From positions 317,794 to 381,793 of the forward strand of contig NZ_LMTJ01000008.1 in the NCBI RefSeq assembly GCF_001510715.1: a DNA stretch of 64,000 bases. Direction: 5' to 3'. This DNA is from Bacillus sp. FJAT-29814 (lineage in GTDB: Bacteria > Bacillota > Bacilli > Bacillales > Cytobacillaceae). Shown here piece after piece: positions 8,691 through 17,448 of this stretch; position 1 is the stretch's first letter, and each line of letters opens with the position of its first letter. Position numbers and translations under genes: made by a program. The notes beneath the pieces are model-generated. The model saw nothing but the letters and a program-made list of their open reading frames with translations, was not told the origin of the DNA and ran no database searches.

Positions 8691-8704
8691 AGCAAACGCT
8701 TACA
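8691..8704 (+). promoter_or_regulatory. Candidate CcpA cre site before fixA
   Basis: AGCAAACGCTTACA fits the cre consensus TGNAANCGNWNNCA except at its first base. It lies downstream of the promoter and upstream of the fixA ribosome site, a roadblock position for carbon catabolite repression. Confidence 0.45.
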
Positions 8705-8738
8705 ACATTCCAGGATTATTGGAGGAGGGAAGTCCTAC

Positions 8739-9563
8739 ATGCACATTGTCGTATGTGTCAAGCAAGTTCCAGATACGAAAATCATCAAAATCAATCCCAA
8801 AACAAACACACTAGACCGCAGGAGTGCACCAGCCATTTTGAATCCTTACGATGCCCATGCTGTACAGGAGGCGGTGAAAATTAAGAAAAAAACGGGTGGG
8901 ACCGTTTCCGTATTATCAATGGGACCGCCACAAGCAACCGCTGTTATTAAGAAGAGCATCGAAATTGGCGCTGACCAAGGGTTTCTAATCACTGACCGCG
9001 CATTTGCCGGTGCAGATACTCTTGCTACCAGCTATGCCTTGTCAAAGGCATTGGAAAGAATCAGCAAGGAAAAACCAGTGGATATGGTTATCTGCGGAAA
9101 ACATGCTATTGATGGCGACACCGGACAAGTAGGCCCGGGAATTGCACGAAGATTGGATATTCCTCCGGTTACAAATGTCATTGAGGTAACCGAAGTTAAT
9201 GAGCAGGACAAAAAAGTGGTAATCAAACGGAAGCTGACCAACGGCTATGAGCTGATTCAGTCGCAAATGCCTTGCTTGTTGACGGTGGAAAAGGAAATAA
9301 ACGAAATTGATTATTCACCAATGCCGAACATGATTAAAGCGGCAAGATATGAACCGGTCATTTGGGCAGTAAGTGATCTGGAGGATGTAGATCGTTCTCA
9401 GCTTGGTCTTAAAGGCTCCCCAACCATTGTCGGAAAAATGTTTACACCGCCCCGCCCTGAAGGCGGCAAGAAGCTTGAAGGCTCCGCCGATGAGCAAGTC
9501 AATCAATTAATGGAGATTTTGTTGGAGAAGAAGGATCTATTTACATTGCAGTCATCTAAATAA
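8739..9563 (+). CDS. fixA: FixA, electron-transfer flavoprotein beta-type subunit
   Basis: The 274-residue protein belongs to the EtfB/FixA family: MHIVVCVKQVPDT at the N-terminus, NPYDAHAVQEAVKIK, and the AIDGDTGQVGPGIA segment of the nucleotide-binding fold. With FixB it forms the flavoprotein that takes electrons from NADH and bifurcates them to quinone and to ferredoxin or flavodoxin. It opens a tight fixABCX operon. GGAGGAGGG precedes the ATG. The full set of four subunits separates it from the ordinary etfBA of fatty-acid oxidation. Confidence 0.9.
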   Translation: MHIVVCVKQVPDTKIIKINPKTNTLDRRSAPAILNPYDAHAVQEAVKIKKKTGGTVSVLSMGPPQATAVIKKSIEIGADQGFLITDRAFAGADTLATSYALSKALERISKEKPVDMVICGKHAIDGDTGQVGPGIARRLDIPPVTNVIEVTEVNEQDKKVVIKRKLTNGYELIQSQMPCLLTVEKEINEIDYSPMPNMIKAARYEPVIWAVSDLEDVDRSQLGLKGSPTIVGKMFTPPRPEGGKKLEGSADEQVNQLMEILLEKKDLFTLQSSK

Positions 9564-9596
9564 CCACGATTATTTTTGAAGCAGGGAGGGGCTTAC

Positions 9597-10628
9597 GTGA
9601 ATCTTGACGATTACCGCGGAGTCTGGGTGTTCATCGAACAAAATGCCGGAAAAATAGAGGGTGTTTCTCTTGAATTGCTTGGTGCGGGACGAGAACTTGC
9701 TGATAAGTTGCAGGTTCCGCTCGGAGGATTTTTGCTTGGAAATGAAATTAAACAGTTAGCCAGTCAAGTTATAGCCTACGGCGCTGACGAAGTGTATATG
9801 ATTGATAACCCGATACTGAAGCATTATCGGACAGAATCGTATATGAAAGGTGTTATGCTGCTTGCACAAAAATACATGCCGGAAATTATTCTTTACGGGG
9901 CCACCCCGAATGGAAAGGACTTGGCAAGCGCAGTCGCGACAGATTTGAATACCGGATTAACCGCCGATACGACAATGCTTGATGTTGATGTCGATAACAG
10001 ATTGCTTGAGGCGAGCCGGCCAGCGTTTGGCGGCAATATTATGGCGACAATACTCTGTAAAAAACATCGTCCGCAAATGGCGACTGTACGACCAAAGGTA
10101 ATGAAAGCACTAGATCCAGATTCAGGAAGAGTTGGTAAAGTCATTGAAGAAAAAATTACTCTCCAGGAAGAGGATATGCGCACAAAAGTGCTCAAAATTG
10201 TGAATGACGTAACAAAAAAAGCCAATTTGGCTGATGCCCATGTCATTGTATGCGGCGGTAAAGGAATGGGGGACCTTCAAGGCTTCCAGCTTATTCATGA
10301 ACTGGCCGAAACAATCGGGGCAAGTGTCGGAGGCACCCGCGATGTTGTGGAAGCAGGGTGGTTGCCACATGAACAGCAGGTTGGCCAAACAGGGGAAACG
10401 GTGACGCCAAAAATTTACTTTGCGATTGGGATTTCAGGCGCTATCCAGCATGTTGTCGGCATGAAAAACTCGGAACTAATTATTGCCATTAATAAAGATC
10501 CGAATGCACCAATCTTTGATGTAGCCGCCTATGGAATTGTTGGGGACGCACTGGAAATCATTCCGAAACTAATTGCGCAATTTAAGAGTCAAAAAGTTGA
10601 ACAAGGCGGTGAATTGAGCTATGCCTGA
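9597..10628 (+). CDS. fixB: FixB, electron-transfer flavoprotein alpha-type subunit
   Basis: The 343-residue protein has an N-terminal alpha/beta domain and a C-terminal FAD-binding domain with GGTRDVVEAGWLPHEQQVG, followed by TPKIYFAIGISGAIQH, the EtfA/FixB signature. It pairs with FixA and holds the FAD that passes electrons on to FixCX. GTG 9597 is preferred because GGGAGGGG lies 6 nt upstream; a TTG at 9576 is possible. It ends 8 nt inside fixC, implying coupled translation. Confidence 0.9.
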   Translation: MNLDDYRGVWVFIEQNAGKIEGVSLELLGAGRELADKLQVPLGGFLLGNEIKQLASQVIAYGADEVYMIDNPILKHYRTESYMKGVMLLAQKYMPEIILYGATPNGKDLASAVATDLNTGLTADTTMLDVDVDNRLLEASRPAFGGNIMATILCKKHRPQMATVRPKVMKALDPDSGRVGKVIEEKITLQEEDMRTKVLKIVNDVTKKANLADAHVIVCGGKGMGDLQGFQLIHELAETIGASVGGTRDVVEAGWLPHEQQVGQTGETVTPKIYFAIGISGAIQHVVGMKNSELIIAINKDPNAPIFDVAAYGIVGDALEIIPKLIAQFKSQKVEQGGELSYA

Positions 10629-11916
10629 AAAATTTGATGTCATCGTGGTTGGGGCTGGGCCTGCCGGGACCGCTTGTGCCTATGCATGTGCCAAAGGCGG
10701 CCTGAACGTTTTGTTGATTGAACGCGGAGAATATCCGGGAGCAAAAAACGTAATGGGCGGAGTTCTGTACCGTAAGCAAATGGAAGAGCTAATTCCTGAA
10801 TTTTGGAAGGAGGCGCCATTAGAAAGGCCAGTAGTAGAGCAGCGCTTTTGGATGATGGATAAAGAATCCGTTGTTTCATTCGGTTACAAAGGCCTCGAGT
10901 GGGCCGCCGAGCCTTACAATAACTTTACCGTTCTAAGAGCACAGTTTGACCAATGGTTTGCCAAGAAAGCCGTTGAAGCAGGCGCACTTCTAATTAATGA
11001 AACAGTCGTAACGGAATGTATTGTAGAAAACGGCAAGGTTGTTGGCGTCCGTACTGACCGTCCTGATGGGGAGGTTTTTGCAGATGTTGTCGTCCTCGCA
11101 GACGGGGTAAACTCACTGCTCTCAAAACAACTTGGCTTCCATAAGGAATTCCGTCCTGATGAGGTTGCCTTAACGGTAATGGAAGTTATTAATCTTCCAA
11201 AAGACAAAATAAATGACCGTTTTAATTTGCAGGATAACCAAGGCTGTACAATTGAGATCTTTGGTGATTCCACTAAAGGGAATTTGGGAACCGCGTTTTT
11301 GTATACAAACAAGGAAAGCCTGAATATCGGGGTTGGAACTACTCTTTCCAGCATGATTAAAGCGAAATTAAAGCCATATGATTTACTGGACTATTTAAAA
11401 ACACATCCAATGGTTAAACCGTTCTTGGAAGGCGGTGAGTCCGCCGAATATCTGGCCCACTTGATTCCGGAAGGCGGTTTTCACTCCGTGCCAAAGGTAG
11501 CCGGAAATGGCGTTCTGGTCGTTGGAGACGCGGCACAGCTTGTCAATGCCATCCATCGTGAAGGTTCGAACATGGCGATGCACTCTGGATTGTTGGCGGC
11601 TGAAACCGTAATTGAAGCAAAAAATCGTGGCGATTATAGTCAATCCAGTTTGAACGGCTACCGTGAAGCCCTATATAACAGCTTTATTATTAAAGATTTG
11701 GAGAAGTATAAGGACGCGGCACATACATTTGAAAAATATCCGCAATACTTTAAAGAGTACGTCCCGATGATGAACCAGGCTGCCAGCAAGTTCTTTACGG
11801 TTGATGGCACTCCTAAGCGGGACAAACAAAAACAAATTATCAAGAGCATGACAGCCGAGAGAGGCACGCTTCGCGTATTGCAAGATATTTATCGAGCTTG
11901 GAAGGCGGTGAAATAA
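10621..11916 (+). CDS. fixC: FixC, flavoprotein:quinone oxidoreductase-like subunit
   Basis: The 431-residue FAD enzyme has the dinucleotide motif VVGAGPAGTACAYACA (residues 9-24) and the second FAD segment VLVVGDAAQLVNAIHREG. It resembles the FAD domain of ETF-ubiquinone oxidoreductase, with the iron-sulfur part supplied by the separate FixX. Together they should deliver one electron branch to menaquinone at the membrane. The gene overlaps fixB by 8 nt and fixX by 1 nt (TAATG). No transmembrane helix is evident, so membrane contact would be peripheral. Confidence 0.9.
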   Translation: MPEKFDVIVVGAGPAGTACAYACAKGGLNVLLIERGEYPGAKNVMGGVLYRKQMEELIPEFWKEAPLERPVVEQRFWMMDKESVVSFGYKGLEWAAEPYNNFTVLRAQFDQWFAKKAVEAGALLINETVVTECIVENGKVVGVRTDRPDGEVFADVVVLADGVNSLLSKQLGFHKEFRPDEVALTVMEVINLPKDKINDRFNLQDNQGCTIEIFGDSTKGNLGTAFLYTNKESLNIGVGTTLSSMIKAKLKPYDLLDYLKTHPMVKPFLEGGESAEYLAHLIPEGGFHSVPKVAGNGVLVVGDAAQLVNAIHREGSNMAMHSGLLAAETVIEAKNRGDYSQSSLNGYREALYNSFIIKDLEKYKDAAHTFEKYPQYFKEYVPMMNQAASKFFTVDGTPKRDKQKQIIKSMTAERGTLRVLQDIYRAWKAVK

Positions 11917-12200
11917 TGTCAACGAAGAATATTGAAGAAAAACAGTATCTTCTAAGATTCAAGTGTGATACAAAGTCTCATTTGACCGTACTTGATCATG
12001 ACGTTTGCATGACCCAATGCCCGGATAAAATCTGTACCGTTTTTTGCCCAGCCGAGGTATATAAATGGGAAGGAACGCGGATGCAGGTAGGTTACGAAGG
12101 GTGCCACGAATGCGGCAGCTGCCGGATCGGCTGCCCATACCAAAATATCAAATGGGAATACCCGAAAGGCGGACACGGAATAGTCTTCCGGCTTGCCTAA
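11916..12200 (+). CDS. fixX: FixX, ferredoxin-like subunit with two cluster motifs
   Basis: The 94-residue protein has cysteines C31, C35, C40 and C44, then C63, C66, C69 and C73 (CHECGSCRIGC), enough for two [4Fe-4S] clusters; C17 is extra. FixX works with FixC as the iron-sulfur half of an ETF-QO-like unit. ATG 11916 overlaps the fixC stop. It is the last gene of the operon and is followed by a strong terminator. Confidence 0.9.
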   Translation: MSTKNIEEKQYLLRFKCDTKSHLTVLDHDVCMTQCPDKICTVFCPAEVYKWEGTRMQVGYEGCHECGSCRIGCPYQNIKWEYPKGGHGIVFRLA

Positions 12201-12203
12201 TGA

Positions 12204-12241
12204 AAAAGTGCTGTTTGCCAACTGCAAGCAGCACTTTTTTT
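12204..12241 (+). terminator. Terminator of fixABCX
   Basis: The AAAAGTGCTG/CAGCACTTTT stem starts 3 nt after the fixX stop and runs into seven T. Confidence 0.9.
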
Positions 12242-12319
12242 AGCGTTTTTACTGTATGTATGTTTTTTCACAAGGGATTTTAAAAAGAAGATGAAGCAAG
12301 AAGGTAAGTTTTGAAGAGG

Positions 12320-12667
12320 TTAGCTTATTTTTTCTAATATAACGGTGGAGGAAAGTTCATCATTTTTGCTTGATGCTGTCATTGAGGTGGCCAGTTTAAT
12401 CGCATGGTCAATCAATTCCATGTTAGAAGAGCAATAATAAGGCTTTTTCCAATTAAAGTCACCTTCACCATCAGCTGGATAGATGCTGACTTTCCAGTGG
12501 TAATAGATTTTTGCTTGCGGGAACTGCACCCCTTCAACTGCAATAAGCCAGTGGGTTGATTTTGAACCAGGGTAATAAGCGTCTGTTTCCTTTAATGCTC
12601 TGTGATCGTTGCTGCCAATGGGTACTAAGGCCACTTGGTAAAAATCATGGTAATTAGGGGTTTTCAA
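12320..12667 (-). CDS. Hypothetical protein, 115 residues
   Basis: I do not recognise this protein. It is soluble, rich in aromatic residues in the middle (THWLIAVEGVQFPQAK, YYHWKVSIYP), with no signal peptide or membrane segment. The start would be TTG 12667, with GGGAGGA 8 nt upstream, which argues that it is real. It is a single gene between fixX and the MarR regulator, on the opposite strand to both. Confidence 0.65.
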   Translation of the reverse strand: MKTPNYHDFYQVALVPIGSNDHRALKETDAYYPGSKSTHWLIAVEGVQFPQAKIYYHWKVSIYPADGEGDFNWKKPYYCSSNMELIDHAIKLATSMTASSKNDELSSTVILEKIS

Positions 12668-12781
12668 AGTTTTTATCCTCCCTTTTATTTTCTATCTTTA
12701 TTATATGAAACTTTGAAACTATATTTGTGTGATAAATGTTAAAATTTTTTGAAAAATCACCAGAATACATAAAATTGTCAT

Positions 12782-12812
12782 AAAAGGGACGGGTAACCTG
12801 TCCTTTTTTCCA
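12782..12812 (+). terminator. Orphan terminator-like hairpin
   Basis: AAAAGGGAC...GTCCTTTTTT forms a stem of about 11 bp with one bulge and a T run. No plus-strand gene lies between fixX (already terminated) and this point. Confidence 0.55.
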
Positions 12813-12819
12813 GAGCAAA

Positions 12820-12866
12820 TTGACAGTTGGCCAATATTTTTTTATAATAATTTTGAAATCGAGATA
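12820..12866 (+). promoter_or_regulatory. Consensus SigA promoter with MhqR-like half site
   Basis: TTGACA (12820-12825), a 17-nt spacer and TATAAT (12843-12848) match the SigA consensus exactly. TCGAGATA (12859-12866) just downstream equals half of the MhqR operator as I remember it, and would suit autoregulation. Confidence 0.7.
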
Positions 12867-12909
12867 ATTTTCAGGACCAACCTAACAAAATGTAAAAGGA
12901 TGAGTTTTT

Positions 12910-13350
12910 ATGGAAAATGATGCAACCGCTAAATCCTTAAAGTTGTTTATCGTTCTTTCTAGAGCCTATAAGGCCATTAATGAGCATGTAAATAAAGTCA
13001 TTCAGGCTAATGGACTAAATCCTACGGAATTTGCCGTACTAGAACTTCTATATCATAAAGGCGACCAGCCGCTTCAGCAAATTGGCGCGAAAATTTTGCT
13101 GGCTAGCGGGAGCATTACCTATGTGGTCGATAAGCTTGAGCAAAAAGGCTTATTAAAAAGAATTGCCTGTCCTACCGACAGACGTGTGATTTATGCCTCC
13201 ATTACGGATGAAGGAAAAAACATGATTCAGGATATTTTCCCCGAACATGCCAAACAAATTGACAAGCTCATGTCAAGCCTTAACGAGTCAGAGAAAGACA
13301 CAGCCATTGATTTACTAAAAAAATTGGGATTACCAGCGGGAAAATTTTAA
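12910..13350 (+). CDS. mhqR: MarR-family regulator, MhqR-like
   Basis: The 146-residue winged-helix protein has LNPTEFAVLELLYHKGDQPLQ, a recognition region LLASGSITYVVDKLE, and the wing CPTDRRVIYASITDEG. These match my memory of B. subtilis MhqR (YkvE), the repressor of quinone- and catechol-detoxifying dioxygenases and azoreductases, which lies near clpE and ykvI there too. No MhqR target enzyme is adjacent here. A consensus promoter and a possible operator lie upstream and a terminator follows. If not MhqR, it is a close MarR paralogue. Confidence 0.75.
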   Translation: MENDATAKSLKLFIVLSRAYKAINEHVNKVIQANGLNPTEFAVLELLYHKGDQPLQQIGAKILLASGSITYVVDKLEQKGLLKRIACPTDRRVIYASITDEGKNMIQDIFPEHAKQIDKLMSSLNESEKDTAIDLLKKLGLPAGKF

Positions 13351-13378
13351 AACGGCCAATCGGCCGTTTTTTATTTTT
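13350..13378 (+). terminator. Terminator of the MarR gene
   Basis: AACGGCC-AATC-GGCCGTT followed by TTTTATTTTT right after the stop. Confidence 0.9.
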
Positions 13379-13445
13379 GCAACAAGGATAGATAGTATAT
13401 AATGAAATAGATTGGAATAATTTGAAAAATTAAAGGGGGATGTTT

Positions 13446-15140
13446 ATGGGCTTTCAGGACTATACATATGTTCGTCCCAATTTGGAGGACGTAAAAGATA
13501 AATTTGCGGCTGCACTTGAACAGTTCAACAATGCTTCATCAGTTGAAGACCAAAGCAGGGCGATGAATGAGATTAACGATCTTAGAAATGATCTTGGGAC
13601 GATGTTCAATCTTTGCCATATCCGTCATTCGATTGATACGAATGATGAATTTTTTAAGGCAGAGCAAGATTATATGGATGAATTGGGTCCCGAGGTTGAG
13701 GGATTGGTGTCTCAGTACTATCAAGCATTGGTAAGTTCAAAGTTCCGTCATGAATTGGAAACAAAGTGGGGCACCCAGCTGTTTGCACTGGCTGAGGGAC
13801 AGCTGAAAACTTTTAAACCAGAAATCGTCCCGCTGCTCCAACAGGAAAATCGATTGGTGACTGAGTACACTAAACTCGTTGCTTCGGCAAAAATAGACTT
13901 TGAAGGGGAAGAACGGACCCTTGCACAAATCGATCCGTTTATCGAATCGAAGGATCGGGACATGAGAAAACAGGCTGCTGAGGCAAAATTTGGTTTCTTT
14001 GCACAGCATGAGGCGGAGCTTGACCGGATTTATGATGATCTCGTCAAGGTGAGAACCGAGATTGCAGCCAAGCTTGGGATGAAGAACTTTGTTGAACTGG
14101 CCTATTATCGAATGATGCGGACTGATTATAATGCAGAAATGGTTGCCAATTTCCGCCAGCAGGTAAAGGATTTTATCGTGCCGATTGCATCAAAATTAAA
14201 AGAACGCCAACGGGAACGTTTGGGCATGGACCAATTAAAGTATTACGACGAAACCTTTGTATTTCAAACCGGTAATGCTGTCCCGAAAGGAAGTCCGGAA
14301 TGGATTATCGAGAACGGCCAAAAAATGTACCAAGACCTTTCGAAAGAGACGGGGGAATTTTTCAACTTCATGCAGGAAAATGGCCTGATGGACCTGGTAG
14401 CCAAAAAAGGGAAAGCTAGCGGCGGCTACTGCACGTATATTGAAAATTACAAAGCTCCGTTCATCTTTTCCAACTTCAATGGAACGTCAGGGGACATTGA
14501 TGTGTTGACACATGAGGCTGGCCACGCCTTCCAGGTGTACTCAAGCCGTCATTTTGAGATTCCGGAATATTATTGGCCGACTTATGAAGCAGCTGAAATC
14601 CATTCGATGAGTATGGAATTCTTCACCTGGCCATGGATGGAGCTATTTTTCAAGGAAGATACCGATAAATATAAGTTCTCTCATCTAAGTGAGGCGTTAT
14701 TGTTCCTGCCGTATGGGGTCTCAGTTGATGAGTTCCAGCATTGGGTTTATGAAAATCCGGAGGCGGAACCTAAAGTAAGGAAAGCCAAGTGGCGGGAAAT
14801 TGAGGAAAAATACTTGCCGCACAAGGATTATGATGGCTTCGTTTATCTGGAAAACGGGGGTTTCTGGCAGCGTCAAGGACATATTTATAATTCACCGTTT
14901 TACTATATTGACTACACCCTGGCACAAATTTGCGCGTTCCAGTTTTGGAAGCGGTCACGGGAAAACCGGGAAGAGGCATGGGCCGATTATGTAAATCTTT
15001 GCAAGCTTGGCGGCAGTATGTCATTTACAAAGCTTGTCAAGGCAGCTAATTTAATATCGCCATTCGAAGATGGCTGCATTCAGTCAGTAGTCGGCGAAAT
15101 TGAGGATTGGTTAAATTCAGTAGACGATAAAAAGTTATAA
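13446..15140 (+). CDS. M3 family oligoendopeptidase
   Basis: The 564-residue zinc metallopeptidase has the HEAGHAFQ motif (H356, E357, H360) with a downstream glutamate-rich helix (EAAEIHSMSMEFF) supplying the third ligand. It belongs to the M3 oligoendopeptidase group that is not classical PepF and should cut short peptides in the cytoplasm. ATG 13446 is favoured over ATG 13440 because AAAGGGGG sits at a proper distance. It is a single-gene unit. The exact peptide preference is unknown. Confidence 0.85.
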   Translation: MGFQDYTYVRPNLEDVKDKFAAALEQFNNASSVEDQSRAMNEINDLRNDLGTMFNLCHIRHSIDTNDEFFKAEQDYMDELGPEVEGLVSQYYQALVSSKFRHELETKWGTQLFALAEGQLKTFKPEIVPLLQQENRLVTEYTKLVASAKIDFEGEERTLAQIDPFIESKDRDMRKQAAEAKFGFFAQHEAELDRIYDDLVKVRTEIAAKLGMKNFVELAYYRMMRTDYNAEMVANFRQQVKDFIVPIASKLKERQRERLGMDQLKYYDETFVFQTGNAVPKGSPEWIIENGQKMYQDLSKETGEFFNFMQENGLMDLVAKKGKASGGYCTYIENYKAPFIFSNFNGTSGDIDVLTHEAGHAFQVYSSRHFEIPEYYWPTYEAAEIHSMSMEFFTWPWMELFFKEDTDKYKFSHLSEALLFLPYGVSVDEFQHWVYENPEAEPKVRKAKWREIEEKYLPHKDYDGFVYLENGGFWQRQGHIYNSPFYYIDYTLAQICAFQFWKRSRENREEAWADYVNLCKLGGSMSFTKLVKAANLISPFEDGCIQSVVGEIEDWLNSVDDKKL

Positions 15141-15214
15141 ATGTAAACTTGCCTGTTGGCAGTCCGTTAGGACGAAGACAGAGGCGTAGTTTAATTTATT
15201 CTTTCTTATTAGCT

Positions 15215-15254
15215 AAAAAAATGCGAAGCCGTGATAAATGGCTTCGCATTTTTC
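15215..15254. terminator. Bidirectional terminator between the M3 peptidase and clpE
   Basis: AATGCGAAGCC/GGCTTCGCATT is flanked by A and T runs on both sides, so it can serve both convergent genes. Confidence 0.85.
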
Positions 15255-15257
15255 TAT

Positions 15258-17414
15258 TTATACCGCTACCGTTTCAGGAATTACTTTCAATTCACCATCC
15301 ACGATTGCGGCGGTTAATTTTTTTGCTTCTGGCTGTTCGAGGATGAAATCGGTGATTTTGTCCTCAAGCTGTTCCTGAATCACACGGCGCAGCGGGCGGG
15401 CACCGAATGCTGGATGGTAGCCAAGTTCAGCCAGCTTATCTTTCGCTTTCTTTTCAATGGTCAATTCAATGTTTTGTTCAGCCAATGTATCTTGAAGCTC
15501 ATTAATCATCAAATTAACAATGGTCAAAATATGGTCCTTATCGAGTGAGTTGAACTCAATAATACTGTCAAAGCGATTTAAGAACTCAGGCTTGAAGAAA
15601 CTGCCCAAGGAATCCAAAATTGAAGCTTCTTCCATTGCTTCGCTTGCATTGAATCCAACATGGATTGGCTTAAAGCCGACACCGGCGTTACTTGTCATGA
15701 TAATCACTGTGTCCTTAAAGCTTACCACTCTGCCTTGGCTGTCAGTCAGGCGTCCGTCTTCAAGAATCTGTAGGAACATATGCATTACATCTGGATGCGC
15801 CTTTTCAATTTCATCCAATAAAATAATGCTGTAAGGATTGCGGCGAACCTTTTCGGTCAGCTGTCCTGCTTCCTCGTGGCCAACATAGCCTGGGGGAGAA
15901 CCGATTAATTTTGAGATGCTGTGTTTTTCCATGTATTCGCTCATATCAAGGCGGATCATCGACTCTTTTGTTCCAAACAGTTCCTCAGCGAGTGTCTTCG
16001 TTAGTTCAGTTTTACCGACACCAGTAGGGCCAACAAAGAGGAATGATCCAATTGGCCGGCTTTTTGGTTTTAAGCCGGCACGGCTGCGACGAATTGCTTT
16101 AGCCACTTTAGCCACAGCTTTTTCTTGGCCAATGACCTTTTTATTCAGATTTTCCTCCAAGTGTTTCATTTTAAGTTGCTCATCTGCTTGAAGCTTTCCA
16201 ACAGGGATACCGGTTTTTTGTTCAATGATTTCCTGAATAAGTGAAATCGTAACAATCGGTCTTTCTTCAGTGGCAACACTGTTTAATGATTTTTCAAGAA
16301 GGGCTTCTTCATCGCGAAGCTTAGCAGCCGCTTCATATTGCTCATTTTTCAACGCAGCCTCTTTTTCTGCAGCAATTTCCTTTAGTCGCGCTTCAATTTG
16401 TTCATTACTCTTATAATCGGATAACAGGTTTAATCTTGAACCTGCTTCATCCAGAAGGTCAATCGCCTTATCCGGTAAGAAACGGTCTTGGATGTAGCGC
16501 TGAGACAAGTTCACGCATGCGCGGATTGCTTCCTCAGAGTAAATGACCTCATGGTAATCCTCATATTTCTTTTGGATACCTTTTAGAATGGCAATTGCCG
16601 CTTCTGTGTCCGGCTCTTGAACCTGTACAGGCTGAAAACGCCGCTCAAGTGCTGAATCCTTCTCGATTTGGCGATATTCCTTAAGTGTTGTGGCCCCGAC
16701 CACCTGGAGCTCACCACGGGCTAGTGCCGGCTTTAAGATATTCCCTGCATCCATCGAACCTTCGGCAGAACCGGCGCCGACAAGCAAGTGAATTTCATCG
16801 ATAAACAGAATTACATTTTTGCGTTCTTGCAGTTCGGCAATCAATTGCTTCATTCGTTCTTCAAACTGGCCGCGGATACCTGTATTGGCAACAAGTGAGG
16901 CAACATCGAGCAAATAGACCTCTTTACCCTGCAGCTTTCCAGGCACATCACCTTCAGCTATTTTCAGCGCGAGTCCTTCCACGATGGCCGTTTTACCAAC
17001 ACCGGGCTCACCGATTAATACCGGGTTATTTTTGTTGCGTCGATTTAAGATTTCGATAACCCGCTTTATTTCTTCATCACGGCCAATGACCGGGTCAATT
17101 AAACCAGCTTTGGCCATTTGGGTGAGGTTGCGGCCGAAATGGTCAATAAAGCCGCCATGGTCCGACTTTGGTTGATGATGTTGTTGGGAATTTGGGGTGC
17201 TTCCTGTTTGACCGAATAAGGCGTTTTTATTGGCTAACAAATCCTCAAAAGGGAAGCTATGAAATGGATTCATATTCATCCCAAAGCCTGTTCCTAAAGT
17301 TTGTTTTTCTTTTGCATAACATTCATGACAAAGTTTTAAATCTGTTCGTTTTCCGTTAACATTCATTGATAATTGTATATTTGCTTGGTTTTGATTGCAT
17401 CGTTGACAAAGCAT
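15258..17414 (-). CDS. clpE: ATP-dependent Clp protease ATPase ClpE
   Basis: The 718-residue HSP100 protein starts with the ClpE-specific zinc finger (C3, C6, C29, C32). The first AAA+ module has Walker A GEPGVGKT at 135-142 and Walker B VILFIDEIH. A UVR-like coiled stretch is followed by a second AAA+ module with GPTGVGKT and the sensor-rich C-terminus. ClpE unfolds substrates for ClpP and is strongly induced by heat and disulfide stress. AAGGAGG precedes the ATG. Three promoter-proximal CtsR heptads support the expected CtsR control. Confidence 0.95.
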   Translation of the reverse strand: MLCQRCNQNQANIQLSMNVNGKRTDLKLCHECYAKEKQTLGTGFGMNMNPFHSFPFEDLLANKNALFGQTGSTPNSQQHHQPKSDHGGFIDHFGRNLTQMAKAGLIDPVIGRDEEIKRVIEILNRRNKNNPVLIGEPGVGKTAIVEGLALKIAEGDVPGKLQGKEVYLLDVASLVANTGIRGQFEERMKQLIAELQERKNVILFIDEIHLLVGAGSAEGSMDAGNILKPALARGELQVVGATTLKEYRQIEKDSALERRFQPVQVQEPDTEAAIAILKGIQKKYEDYHEVIYSEEAIRACVNLSQRYIQDRFLPDKAIDLLDEAGSRLNLLSDYKSNEQIEARLKEIAAEKEAALKNEQYEAAAKLRDEEALLEKSLNSVATEERPIVTISLIQEIIEQKTGIPVGKLQADEQLKMKHLEENLNKKVIGQEKAVAKVAKAIRRSRAGLKPKSRPIGSFLFVGPTGVGKTELTKTLAEELFGTKESMIRLDMSEYMEKHSISKLIGSPPGYVGHEEAGQLTEKVRRNPYSIILLDEIEKAHPDVMHMFLQILEDGRLTDSQGRVVSFKDTVIIMTSNAGVGFKPIHVGFNASEAMEEASILDSLGSFFKPEFLNRFDSIIEFNSLDKDHILTIVNLMINELQDTLAEQNIELTIEKKAKDKLAELGYHPAFGARPLRRVIQEQLEDKITDFILEQPEAKKLTAAIVDGELKVIPETVAV

Positions 17415-17448
17415 AAATGAAAACCTCCTTGGTTTAATAGTTTAACGC

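Noticed and set aside
8739..12200. fixABCX as evidence for nitrogen fixation
   Set aside because: No nif, mod or related genes are in the window, and fixABCX also occurs in non-diazotrophs.
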